Positions 25,084-32,899 of a stretch of 64,000 nucleotides of DNA are shown piece after piece. Position numbers and translations under genes: made by a program. The DNA is taken from positions 22,750-86,749 of the forward strand of contig CAIQQR010000130.1 in the NCBI GenBank assembly GCA_903874055.1, given 5' to 3'. Every line of letters starts with the position of its first letter. Within the stretch, counting starts at the first letter, position 1. The DNA is from an uncultured Bacteroidota bacterium. GTDB taxonomy: Bacteria > Bacteroidota > Bacteroidia > Chitinophagales > Chitinophagaceae. Under the pieces are notes generated by a model that had not been told where the DNA came from, did no database searches, and saw only the letters and a program-made list of their open reading frames with translations.

Positions 25084-25113
25084 CTGTCCAATCACTAAAT
25101 AAAACACAATATC

Positions 25114-25227
25114 ATGGGTAGAGGAGATAAAAAAACAGCTAAAGGAAAAAGATTTTTAGGTTCTTATGGCAAAAGCAGACCACATAAGACAACTAGAGGC
25201 AGAAAAGCTACAAAAGCAAGCGCATAA
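25114..25227 (+). CDS. 30S ribosomal protein THX
   Basis: This 37-residue basic protein (MGRGDKKTAKGKRF...) is too short for the ORF track. It reads cleanly from ATG 25114 to TAA 25225-25227. The start MGRGDKKTAKGKR and the segment GSYGKSRP are the signature of THX, a small protein first found on the 30S subunit of Thermus and present across Bacteroidota, where it fills a cavity between 16S rRNA helices in the head. It has 14 Lys/Arg out of 37 residues. It has its own promoter box and terminator, directly after HU. Confidence 0.93.
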   Translation: MGRGDKKTAKGKRFLGSYGKSRPHKTTRGRKATKASA

Positions 25228-25252
25228 GCCATTCTAGCTAATTTATAAGATT

Positions 25253-25285
25253 CCCCGAACTTACCCCGTATGTTCGGGTTTTTTT
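25253..25285 (+). terminator. Terminator of the THX gene
   Basis: The stem CCCGAAC/GTTCGGG (25254-25260/25272-25278) is followed by T7. The next -7 box starts 5 bp after the T-tract. Confidence 0.88.
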
Positions 25286-25289
25286 ATAG

Positions 25290-25297
25290 TAATTTTG
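25290..25297 (+). promoter_or_regulatory. -7 box (TAATTTTG) of the 25304 gene
   Basis: An exact TAnnTTTG match ends 6 bp before the ATG at 25304, which would give an almost leaderless transcript if used. It overlaps the TTG used as start in the ORF track. Confidence 0.5.
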
Positions 25298-25303
25298 CAA
25301 ATC

Positions 25304-25510
25304 ATGAAGCGTTTACTTATTATTATTGCATTACAGGTCATTACAGCCGCTACTTTTGCGCAGTGCGCTATTTGTACCAAAACAGCGAGCCAAATGGGTG
25401 AAGACGCTGGTAAGGGCTTTAATTTCGGGGTTATTTATCTTGCAGCCATGCCTTTTGCCATTATTGGCTATATCGCTTTTAGATGGTGGAAAAGCGACAA
25501 CCAAGCCTAA
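25304..25510 (+). CDS. Small exported/membrane protein with CAIC motif
   Basis: This 68-residue protein has an N-terminal hydrophobic signal or anchor (MKRLLIIIALQVITAATFAQ), then CAICTKTASQMGEDAGKGFNFG, then one transmembrane helix (VIYLAAMPFAIIGYIAFRWW) and a short charged tail. I recall similar small CxxC proteins in Bacteroidota near respiratory or cytochrome-oxidase assembly genes, but none of those genes is here. The cysteine pair may bind a metal or form a disulphide. The ATG at 25304 is preferred over the TTG in the ORF track. Function is unknown. Confidence 0.65.
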   Translation: MKRLLIIIALQVITAATFAQCAICTKTASQMGEDAGKGFNFGVIYLAAMPFAIIGYIAFRWWKSDNQA

Positions 25511-25530
25511 GCTAACTGGGTTGAATTGAA

Positions 25531-26706
25531 TTATTCTTCCAACTGTATTTTTAAAAATTGTCTGGTAAAAATTTGAACCGCAATCACTACCCAAATAATA
25601 AAACAACCCAATGCTTTTAATGCATAAGGCATCATAATATGGGTTCTTACCCAGGGCGTAAAAATATCAGAATAAGAGAAGCTGGAGAAAAAGATTGCTA
25701 CAATAAATAATATATTATTCCATTTGGTTTTCTCTTGTAAAACATACCATAAACAAATAGCAGGTACCCCAATAATATAAGTAGGTGATTCGGTGCCTGT
25801 GTTAAATACAATGATAAATAGTAAAACTGAACATAAAATATACAATCTATAAATAGGATTGCTAAAATATTTGTAAAAAAGATATTGTGCTCCAAATACT
25901 ATTAAAGCTGGCAAAATAATAAACCACTTATTGAGTGCCGGCAAATTAAAAATACGTTTGATCATCCCTTGCAAAGTAATGTCCACCATATTGTGATACA
26001 TGGAAACTGTAATATCAAAATTAGATTTTAAAGACAAGGCAGCCACCCAATCTTTATAGCACTGTATTAAAAATACAGGACTCGTAAAAATTAAAGGACA
26101 CAATAAAAGCAAGAACAACCAAAAAATAAATGATACTAAGAAGCGCTTTTTATTTGAACTGAAAAAGAAAAATGCAAGTCCAGTAATACTATACAATTTT
26201 ACAAAAAAGCCCAATAGCATCATAAGAGATGATCTGGATTCTTTCTGCTTAATGATATAAACAAATGATAAAATAATGGTTGCTGCCATAATCCCATTGC
26301 TCTGCAAATTAGAACTTGCATTCATCATTTCATTTGCAGATAATAATAAAATGAAATTTTGTTTTTTATTATTTATGGGTAATTGCCTTATTGCATAGTA
26401 TAAAATTCCGGCATCAAAAATGCCCCAAGCAAACATCGAAAAAGCTACAGGCAATAATGTAAAAGGCACTACTAATGCAGCAAAACTTGGACTGTAATAA
26501 TAATGATCCCAATATTGATTTACATATTCAAGGTATAAATTAGTTTCATTTTGTAAATGAAAAAAGGATTGTCTAAAAATGAGGAAATTATTATAAGCAT
26601 GGCTGTTATAGGCATTCACTAATGCTAATACTACTAGCCCAAACCAAATGCTTGCAACAATTTTATTATTGTTAATTAATTGATTACCTATTGACTTAAT
26701 GTTCAT
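25531..26706 (-). CDS. Polytopic membrane glycosyltransferase (GT87/DUF2029-like)
   Basis: This 391-residue membrane protein has about nine to ten hydrophobic helices. The first periplasmic loop has YWDHYYYSPSFAALVVPFTLLP, a typical GT87/DUF2029 feature (an acidic loop followed by a YSP motif), and the helix with NGIMAATIILSF is also usual. GT87 enzymes use polyprenyl-phosphate sugars to modify cell-wall or surface glycans (mannosyltransferases in mycobacteria). The start overlaps the MeaB stop by 11 bases, so the genes are translationally linked in the order GT2-MeaB-GT87. The acceptor is unknown. Confidence 0.78.
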   Translation of the reverse strand: MNIKSIGNQLINNNKIVASIWFGLVVLALVNAYNSHAYNNFLIFRQSFFHLQNETNLYLEYVNQYWDHYYYSPSFAALVVPFTLLPVAFSMFAWGIFDAGILYYAIRQLPINNKKQNFILLLSANEMMNASSNLQSNGIMAATIILSFVYIIKQKESRSSLMMLLGFFVKLYSITGLAFFFFSSNKKRFLVSFIFWLFLLLLCPLIFTSPVFLIQCYKDWVAALSLKSNFDITVSMYHNMVDITLQGMIKRIFNLPALNKWFIILPALIVFGAQYLFYKYFSNPIYRLYILCSVLLFIIVFNTGTESPTYIIGVPAICLWYVLQEKTKWNNILFIVAIFFSSFSYSDIFTPWVRTHIMMPYALKALGCFIIWVVIAVQIFTRQFLKIQLEE

Positions 26707-27430
26707 GGTATTTTTTTATTACATCTACTAACTCCTCAACACCAAAACCAGTATTGGCAATAGTTTCAACAATATCCGTTTTAACCCCTACCCGCTCAGA
26801 TAATGCTTGCCTTAAATGATTTACAAATTTTTGTGCTTCGGGTCTATCCGATTTATTCACTACAAAAATATTGGCTACTTCAAATAATCCTGATTTCATC
26901 ATTTGTATGTCATCCCCCGCTTCAGGCACCAACACTAAAATAGTTGGTGAAGCAACTTGAACTACTTGCACTTCAGATTGTCCTACTCCTACTGTTTCTA
27001 AGATCACATAATCAAATCCAACCGATTTAATTAAATCAACAATCCATTCAATTTGTTTTATCAAACCTCCCAAATGTCCTCTACTTGCTAAGGATCTGAT
27101 ATACACCATGGGATGTAAATACCATTCTCTCATTCTTACCCTGTCTCCTAGCAAGGCTCCATTATGCAATATCGAACTTGGATCCACAGATAATACCGCT
27201 ACTTTTTTCCCTTCATTCACCAACTGTCCAATAAGGGATGTAATTAATGTACTTTTTCCTGCACCAGGCGGACCCGTAATACCAATAACTGGAATATTAT
27301 TAGGATGTAATGCAGCTACAAAATCGGCACTCCCTTCTTGTTGATTTTCTAAGAAAGAAATACATTTTGAAAGATTAAGAAAATTGGACTCTTTAACCTC
27401 CTCAATGATGGATGAAATTGCAAATTGCAT
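26696..27430 (-). CDS. meaB: MeaB/ArgK-like G3E GTPase, C-terminally short
   Basis: This 244-residue P-loop GTPase carries Walker A GPPGAGKST (about 53-61), VDPSS, the ETVGVGQSEV switch and the NKSD base-recognition motif. MeaB protects and loads cobalamin into methylmalonyl-CoA mutase. Family members are usually about 310-330 residues and end in a helical dimerisation arm; this one stops just after the G domain (VEELVDVIKKYHEH), so the arm is missing. The stop overlaps the next start, so it is not a recent frameshift visible here. No mutase gene is in the window. It may be a divergent paralogue with another client protein. Confidence 0.82.
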   Translation of the reverse strand: MQFAISSIIEEVKESNFLNLSKCISFLENQQEGSADFVAALHPNNIPVIGITGPPGAGKSTLITSLIGQLVNEGKKVAVLSVDPSSILHNGALLGDRVRMREWYLHPMVYIRSLASRGHLGGLIKQIEWIVDLIKSVGFDYVILETVGVGQSEVQVVQVASPTILVLVPEAGDDIQMMKSGLFEVANIFVVNKSDRPEAQKFVNHLRQALSERVGVKTDIVETIANTGFGVEELVDVIKKYHEH

Positions 27431-28305
27431 TAAGGACGAATTATATTATGGTTCCTAAAATCAAAAGGTCTTATGCCTGTCCACTTTTCAAAATAGTAAA
27501 GTACTCTGTTTTTAAAACTAAAGTTCTTTTTTGAAATATCTAAATCAATCATCCAATTTTTTCTTTTTATACGATCTAACATCACATTTGGATGTGTGCC
27601 AGTAAATTTTTCCAAAGAATCGAAACCTGAAAAATCATAATAATCTGGGCTTGAAATTATTGCGGACATCTTGGTATCATCATTCCAAAATGTAGCACTC
27701 TCTTTTTGCTTTTTACGCATTTGCTCAGGACTCTTTACCCATCCATAATGATAAATACTTGCCTCAATTGAAGCAACGGGCAATTTAGACTTCGCAATTC
27801 TAAATCCTTGCGCATCCTTGTAAGCACTTATTGCTTTATTATTTCTAATAATTCTAGTTTCATGGGCATACCACTTTCGGCTATCCCCAACATAATCATA
27901 AGTACCAAAAAAATGCTTGTACTTAAATAACAAACCCTGCACTGCATTATCATCCGCATATTCGTTGCAGGCTGCTAAAATGGCTGGGTGATATTTTTCA
28001 TGTACTACTTCGTCACCTTGTATATAAAAAGCCCAAGTAAAGGAATCATCAATCAATTCAAATGCTTTATTGGTTTCAACCGCTAACACGGTTCCTCCTT
28101 TTCTCAAATTTTTATCCCAAACCGAATGATGTATTTTAATTTTTGGGTCTCCAATTGATTCAATTAAAGCAATTGTTTCATCGGTAGAATCTCCAATTAA
28201 CACAATCATTTCATCCACCACTGGCAAAATAGATTTAATTGCTTCCACTATTGGAAAATCATTTATCACCGCGTTTTTTATAATCGTAAATCCTGCAATC
28301 TTCAT
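27430..28305 (-). CDS. Glycosyltransferase family 2-like protein
   Basis: This 291-residue cytosolic protein starts with the GT-A signature MKIAGFTIIKNAVINDFPIVEAI and VDEMIVLIGDSTDETIALI. The expected acidic metal motif is seen as YIQGDEVVHEKY instead of a plain DxD. The C-terminal part has conserved aromatic blocks (YHYGWVKSPEQMRKKQ) typical of a GT2 subgroup. It probably transfers a sugar onto a lipid or surface glycan. Its stop and the MeaB start share one base. The GT2-MeaB-GT87 order suggests that the glycosyltransferases act together while MeaB is a passenger or regulator. Confidence 0.85.
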   Translation of the reverse strand: MKIAGFTIIKNAVINDFPIVEAIKSILPVVDEMIVLIGDSTDETIALIESIGDPKIKIHHSVWDKNLRKGGTVLAVETNKAFELIDDSFTWAFYIQGDEVVHEKYHPAILAACNEYADDNAVQGLLFKYKHFFGTYDYVGDSRKWYAHETRIIRNNKAISAYKDAQGFRIAKSKLPVASIEASIYHYGWVKSPEQMRKKQKESATFWNDDTKMSAIISSPDYYDFSGFDSLEKFTGTHPNVMLDRIKRKNWMIDLDISKKNFSFKNRVLYYFEKWTGIRPFDFRNHNIIRP

Positions 28306-28386
28306 ATCCTTTTCAATTGTTCATCAAATAACCGAAATCTTTTGCAACTTGCCTATAGTTTTAGGTAAACTTTGCTCCAAAGGGGC

Positions 28387-28394
28387 TAATTTTG
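28387..28394 (+). promoter_or_regulatory. -7 box (TAATTTTG) of coaX
   Basis: An exact TAnnTTTG match lies 16 bp before the coaX ATG. An upstream TTTG (28371-28374) is too close (12 bp) to be a normal -33 element. Confidence 0.5.
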
Positions 28395-28410
28395 AACTAC
28401 AAGTAAGTAT

Positions 28411-29136
28411 ATGTCAACAAGTATTTGTTTTGATTTCGGAAATACAAGATTAAAGGCAGGCATTTTTAAAGCTGGTGAATTATTAGAAGTGGCAGTTTTG
28501 CAAAATGGTGATACTGCTGAAATAAGTTCCATTTTGGACAAATGGGCGCCCGAAAAAACCATTTTATCCTCCGTAATTCATCATAATAGCCAAATTGAAG
28601 AGTTACTTGCTGCTCAAACTCAATTTCACCTTCTAGGGCCCAATACCAAAATTAACTTTACAACCCCGGTTGGCAAGCCAGAAACCATTGGCGCCGATCG
28701 TTTAGCCTTGGTTTCGGCAGCTGTTGACCTCTATCCCAACCAACATAACCTAATTATATCGCTAGGTACCTGCATTACCTACAATTTTGTGAACAATGCA
28801 CATGAATTTTTAGGAGGTAGCATTTCTCCAGGCACTCAAATGCGTTTTAGGGCCATGCATGAGCAAACAGCCCTTTTACCCCTCATCACACCTTCTTCTG
28901 AGTTCACATTGGTAGGCTATGACACCAAAACCAACCTCTTAAGTGGGGTAATTTTGGGGATTGCAGCCGAAATTGACGGAATAATTGCTGCATATGAGGC
29001 AAAATATGCCAACTTTAACGTGCTGTTAACCGGTGGAGATATTTGTTATTTTGTACCTCACTTAAAAAAGAGGATATTTGCCGACCCAAATTTAATATTT
29101 AAAGGACTTTATGCTATTTGCGAAAAAAATAATTAG
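28411..29136 (+). CDS. coaX: Type III pantothenate kinase
   Basis: CoaX phosphorylates pantothenate, the first step of coenzyme A synthesis, in the cytosol. The 241-residue product shows the ASKHA fold marks: ICFDFGNTRLKAGIF (phosphate 1), GADRLALVSAA, ISLGTCITYNFV (phosphate 2) and GGSISPGTQMRFRAMHEQTALLP. Type III kinases are insensitive to CoA feedback and need a monovalent cation. The end overlaps the start of the next gene by 26 bases in another frame. It is complete. Confidence 0.96.
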   Translation: MSTSICFDFGNTRLKAGIFKAGELLEVAVLQNGDTAEISSILDKWAPEKTILSSVIHHNSQIEELLAAQTQFHLLGPNTKINFTTPVGKPETIGADRLALVSAAVDLYPNQHNLIISLGTCITYNFVNNAHEFLGGSISPGTQMRFRAMHEQTALLPLITPSSEFTLVGYDTKTNLLSGVILGIAAEIDGIIAAYEAKYANFNVLLTGGDICYFVPHLKKRIFADPNLIFKGLYAICEKNN

Positions 29137-30493
29137 ACCCCTACTCTTGATCGTTTTTGTTAGTTCAATAACCAGGATAAATGCACAAATCAACTCCCCG
29201 TTTTCAAGATATGGATTGGGAAACGAAGTTTTCAATAGTCAAAACACCACCAGCCAAGGCATGGGTGGTTTTACAGCTGCCTACACAAACAGCATGAATG
29301 GAAATTTTGGACAGAGTGTGAATTTTAACAACCCAGCATCCTATGGTAGTCTTTACATGACTACTTTCGATTTAGGAATGGATTATACAAGTAATACTTT
29401 AAAAGGAAATAATCCAGTATCAAGATTCAACTCGGCTTATTTTGTTCCAAATTATTTATCCATCGGTATGCCAATTGATAAGGCTAAAAAAATTGGGATG
29501 GCTTTTGGATTAAGACCGCTTACACAAATTAACTATTCATTAGATGAATTAAAAGTGTTACCTACAGGTGATTCTTTATACAATAACTATATTGGACAGG
29601 GAGGATTAAACCAAGCCTACATTGGTTTTGGTAAGTCATGGAAAAATATTAGCATTGGTTTTAACACAGGTTATAATTTTGGAAAAAAGAAGATTGAAAA
29701 CATTAAGTCATTTCAATACAATGCCGATTCAACGCATTTTTATCAATCACAAGCAAGTACAAATACCTTGTTTGGTGGATTATTTTTTCAATTGGGTGTG
29801 TTAGGTGAATTTAATTTAAAAACAGTAGGTCATAAAGTTGCCTCTGATAAAACAGAATATAGTTTGAGCTATGGCGGTACATTCACTTTAGATCAAAGTT
29901 TAAATGGGAAGCAAGACATTTTAAGACAAACAGGTACTTTTACAACTGATGCTGAAACTCCAATTGATACTGTTTCTTTATCTGCAAATAATTTTGGGGC
30001 CATCAAAATTCCTTCTTCATTAACTGCAGGTATCGCATTTCACAAAAAAGAAGTAAGCAATAACGGAACTTTTGACCAATTGGTAGTTGGTATTGAGTTT
30101 GACAAGTCCAACTGGAAAGATAAATATAGCTTTTACGGTCAGCCAGACTTGGTTTCAAATGCGTATATGACAAGAGTAGGTTTTCAATATACTCCTAATG
30201 CATTAGATTTTGAGAATTACTGGTCAACTGTTACTTATCGCGCAGGTTTTAATTTTGGAAAAGATTACATAAATATTGATCAAAAAGGATTAGATGTTTC
30301 TGCCATTTCTTTAGGATTTGGCTTACCCATTAGAAAGTATCGCTCCTATGATTACCAATTTTCAGTACTTAATTTAGCAATGCAATTTGGGAAAAGAGGA
30401 AGTAATTCAAATAGCTATCAAGAAAGTTTTTTCCAATTCACTGTAGGCTATAGCTTAAGTGATATTTGGTTTAATAAACGAAAATATGATTAG
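29111..30493 (+). CDS. Outer-membrane beta-barrel protein
   Basis: This 460-residue protein has a Sec signal peptide (MLFAKKIIRPLLLIVFVSSITRINAQ) and a Gly/Asn/aromatic-rich barrel pattern such as PFSRYGLGNEVFNSQNTTSQGMGGF, recalling FadL-like transporters of Bacteroidota. It is rich in alternating strands (SIGFNTGYNFGKKK, YRAGFNFGKDYINID) and ends with FFQFTVGYSLSDIWFNKRKYD. It overlaps coaX by 26 bases and lptC by 8, so the three genes are translated as one unit. Its ligand is unknown; the link to LptC suggests an outer-membrane role. Confidence 0.82.
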   Translation: MLFAKKIIRPLLLIVFVSSITRINAQINSPFSRYGLGNEVFNSQNTTSQGMGGFTAAYTNSMNGNFGQSVNFNNPASYGSLYMTTFDLGMDYTSNTLKGNNPVSRFNSAYFVPNYLSIGMPIDKAKKIGMAFGLRPLTQINYSLDELKVLPTGDSLYNNYIGQGGLNQAYIGFGKSWKNISIGFNTGYNFGKKKIENIKSFQYNADSTHFYQSQASTNTLFGGLFFQLGVLGEFNLKTVGHKVASDKTEYSLSYGGTFTLDQSLNGKQDILRQTGTFTTDAETPIDTVSLSANNFGAIKIPSSLTAGIAFHKKEVSNNGTFDQLVVGIEFDKSNWKDKYSFYGQPDLVSNAYMTRVGFQYTPNALDFENYWSTVTYRAGFNFGKDYINIDQKGLDVSAISLGFGLPIRKYRSYDYQFSVLNLAMQFGKRGSNSNSYQESFFQFTVGYSLSDIWFNKRKYD

Positions 30494-31073
30494 TAGAATC
30501 ATTAGTATAAAACTTATCACGGCAGTTACTTTTTTAAGTAGCTGCTTTTTTATAGTATCATGTGAAAATAATATCAATGATGTAAAAGCATTAAGCGCCA
30601 ATACAGGTGGGATTGATATTGGAAAGGACGTTGCTATATACATGAGTGAGGGAGGGAAAATGAATGCGAAATTAACTGCACCCATCATGAAAAAATATCT
30701 TCAGGATAGTGGCAAAATGATTGAATTTCCCAACTCAATTAAAGTGGATTTTTACAAAGACAGTACTAAAATAGAGAGCAAGCTGCGCGCTAATTATGCA
30801 AACTATATTCAAGAGCAAAATAAGTTTTTCTTAAAAGGAGATGTAGTCATTTTTAATGTAAAGGGTGACACATTATGGTGTAAGGAAATGTATTGGGATC
30901 AAGCAATTAGTAAATTTCATACCGACAAAGAAGTAGTCATTAAACAACATAACCCTATTTCAAAAATATATGGATTAGGTTTTGAAGCTAATCAAGATTT
31001 AACCGACATTAAGATTATAAAGCCCCAATCCAACAGCTTTGCCATTATTTCGGATAGCAGCGGTATTAATTAA
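30486..31073 (+). CDS. lptC: LPS export protein LptC (lipoprotein form)
   Basis: LptC bridges the inner-membrane LptBFG exporter to the periplasmic LptA chain that carries LPS to the outer membrane. The 195-residue product starts at ATG 30486 (MISRIISIKL) and has a lipobox-like VSC near residue 26, so it may be lipid-anchored rather than a bitopic protein as in E. coli. The LptC-like beta-jellyroll is visible as EGGKMNAKLTAPIMKKY, IESKLRANYANYIQEQNKFFLKGDVVIFNVKGDTLWCKEMYWD. The start overlaps the end of the barrel gene by 8 bases. Confidence 0.88.
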   Translation: MISRIISIKLITAVTFLSSCFFIVSCENNINDVKALSANTGGIDIGKDVAIYMSEGGKMNAKLTAPIMKKYLQDSGKMIEFPNSIKVDFYKDSTKIESKLRANYANYIQEQNKFFLKGDVVIFNVKGDTLWCKEMYWDQAISKFHTDKEVVIKQHNPISKIYGLGFEANQDLTDIKIIKPQSNSFAIISDSSGIN

Positions 31074-31099
31074 TCCTAATTTATGAATATCTTTAAGCT

Positions 31100-32335
31100 A
31101 TGATTTTCGCCATAATTGCCTCACTTATTTTAATTGGATTCTTTTCGGGATATGAAATTGGATTTGTTAGCGCCAATCGATTAAGCCTAGAATTGAAAAA
31201 AAAGAACGGAAATAAATCAGGACTTATCATCGCGCGCTTTTTGCAAGCCCCTACTGAATTTATTGGTACCTGTTTAGTAGGATTAAACATATCATTGGTT
31301 GTTTTTGGAATTCAATTTGAAGAACTATTAAAAGAGCATCTATGGAATCGATATCAATTAGATAGTTATAGCATTTTATTGGGCAATACTGTTTTGTCAA
31401 CATTAGTCATATTAATAATTGGAGAACTAGTTCCTAAAGCAATATTTAAAGCAAGAGCAAGTTCGATGATTTCTAAATTTGCAGTATTAGCAAATGTTTT
31501 TCATATTATATTTCGCCCGTTTACCAAAGTACTTGTAAGTATCGCACAATGGGTAGTTCGCTTTTTGTTCCAAGTGAAATTCGTAAATAAAAAAGAGGCT
31601 TTTTCTAAAATTGATTTGGCGCATTTTATTCAACAAAATATTGAGCATCCAGCGCAACAGGAATTAAATACAGATTTATTTGAAAACGCTTTGAGTTTAC
31701 CGGAAATTAAAATAAGAGAATGTCTTGTACCAAGAACTGAAATTATTGGAGTAGAATTAAATACATCTATTGACGAGCTGACTGCTTTATTTGTTGAAAC
31801 TAAATTGAGTAAACTCATTGTATATGATGATACATTGGATACCATTGTTGGTTATGTACATCAATTAGACCTATTTCAAAAGCCATCAAATATTGCTGCC
31901 GTCATTCATCCTATTTTACTGGTTCCTGAAAGCATGAGTGCGGCTGACTTAATAAATTTATTCTCTAAAAAAAGAAAGAGTATTGCTTGGGTAGTAGATG
32001 AATTTGGTGGAACAGCGGGTATTGTAACCATGGAGGACGTTTTAGAGGAATTATTTGGAGAAATTGATGATGAATATGACGAACAAGAGTTTGTTGAAAA
32101 AAAGATTTCAGACAAAGAATTTGTATTTAGTGGTCGTCTAGAATTAGACTACTTGACCGAAAAATACGGGGTAGATTTTGGGGCCGAAAATTCCGAAACC
32201 CTAAGCGGCTACTTAATTCATTTTCACGAAACTATTCCAAAGGTTAAAACGGTGATTCATTTGGATCATTTTGACGCTGAAATACTTGCTGTTAGTGACA
32301 CGAGAATTGAAAAAGTGAAAGTGAAAATGCACTAA
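31100..32335 (+). CDS. CNNM/CBS transporter-associated protein (CorC/TlyC family)
   Basis: This 411-residue membrane protein has the DUF21/CNNM domain (about 1-150, GFFSGYEIGFVSANRLSLELKKKNG), two CBS domains (about 195-320, with SLPEIKIRECLVPRTEIIGVE) and a C-terminal CorC_HlyC domain (KKISDKEFVFSGRLELDYLTEKYGVDFG). Members move or sense Mg2+ or Co2+; 'haemolysin' in database names is misleading. It lies in the inner membrane. The gene follows lptC by 26 bp and probably belongs to the same transcript. The DEFGGTAGIVTMEDVLEELFGEI motif is intact. Confidence 0.93.
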   Translation: MIFAIIASLILIGFFSGYEIGFVSANRLSLELKKKNGNKSGLIIARFLQAPTEFIGTCLVGLNISLVVFGIQFEELLKEHLWNRYQLDSYSILLGNTVLSTLVILIIGELVPKAIFKARASSMISKFAVLANVFHIIFRPFTKVLVSIAQWVVRFLFQVKFVNKKEAFSKIDLAHFIQQNIEHPAQQELNTDLFENALSLPEIKIRECLVPRTEIIGVELNTSIDELTALFVETKLSKLIVYDDTLDTIVGYVHQLDLFQKPSNIAAVIHPILLVPESMSAADLINLFSKKRKSIAWVVDEFGGTAGIVTMEDVLEELFGEIDDEYDEQEFVEKKISDKEFVFSGRLELDYLTEKYGVDFGAENSETLSGYLIHFHETIPKVKTVIHLDHFDAEILAVSDTRIEKVKVKMH

Positions 32336-32402
32336 AACCCTTAACTTTAAAGTCAACAAAAAATTAGTATTCCCATTATTTATTTTAATAAAACAATTCA
32401 TT

Positions 32403-32855
32403 ATGTCATTTGTATTTGATAGTTCAAAGCCTATTGCAATGGGATCCGACCATGCTGGTGTAGATTATAAAAAAGAAGTAAAGCAATGGTTGGAAGAAAA
32501 AGGATATACAGTAAAAGATTTTGGCACCTACAATACCGATTCTGTTGACTATCCCGACTTTGCACACCCAACTGCAAGTAGTGTTGAAACGGGTGAGGCA
32601 AGTTTTGGAATTTTATTTTGTGGAAGCGCAAATGGCGTTGCGATGACTGCAAATAAACACGAGGGCATTAGAGCAGGCTTATGTTGGCTTACCGAAGTTG
32701 CTGAATTAACTCGTTTACACAATGATGCTAATATGATTTGTATTCCTGCTCGTTTTGTAAGCTTAGATGCAGCTAAAGAAATGATCGAAAAATTTATGAC
32801 TACCGCATTTGAAGGTGGTAGACATCAAAACAGAGTCAATAAAATTGCTTGTTAA
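32403..32855 (+). CDS. rpiB: Ribose 5-phosphate isomerase B
   Basis: RpiB interconverts ribose 5-phosphate and ribulose 5-phosphate in the pentose phosphate pathway. The 150-residue protein has the LacAB/RpiB signatures: IAMGSDHAGVDYKKEV at the start, SVDYPDFAHP, the catalytic region FGILFCGSANGVAMTANKHEGIRAGLC, and HNDANMICIPARFVS. It is complete and cytosolic. It stands between the CNNM gene and the M28 peptidase with about 45-67 bp gaps, so it may be a separate unit. Confidence 0.96.
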   Translation: MSFVFDSSKPIAMGSDHAGVDYKKEVKQWLEEKGYTVKDFGTYNTDSVDYPDFAHPTASSVETGEASFGILFCGSANGVAMTANKHEGIRAGLCWLTEVAELTRLHNDANMICIPARFVSLDAAKEMIEKFMTTAFEGGRHQNRVNKIAC

Positions 32856-32899
32856 AAATTTAGAAAAATAATTAATCACCCTTTTTTCAAATCAACTCA

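Noticed and set aside
31100-32335. CNNM/CBS protein as a haemolysin
   Set aside because: The domain layout is that of CorC/CNNM ion-linked proteins; the haemolysin name is historical.
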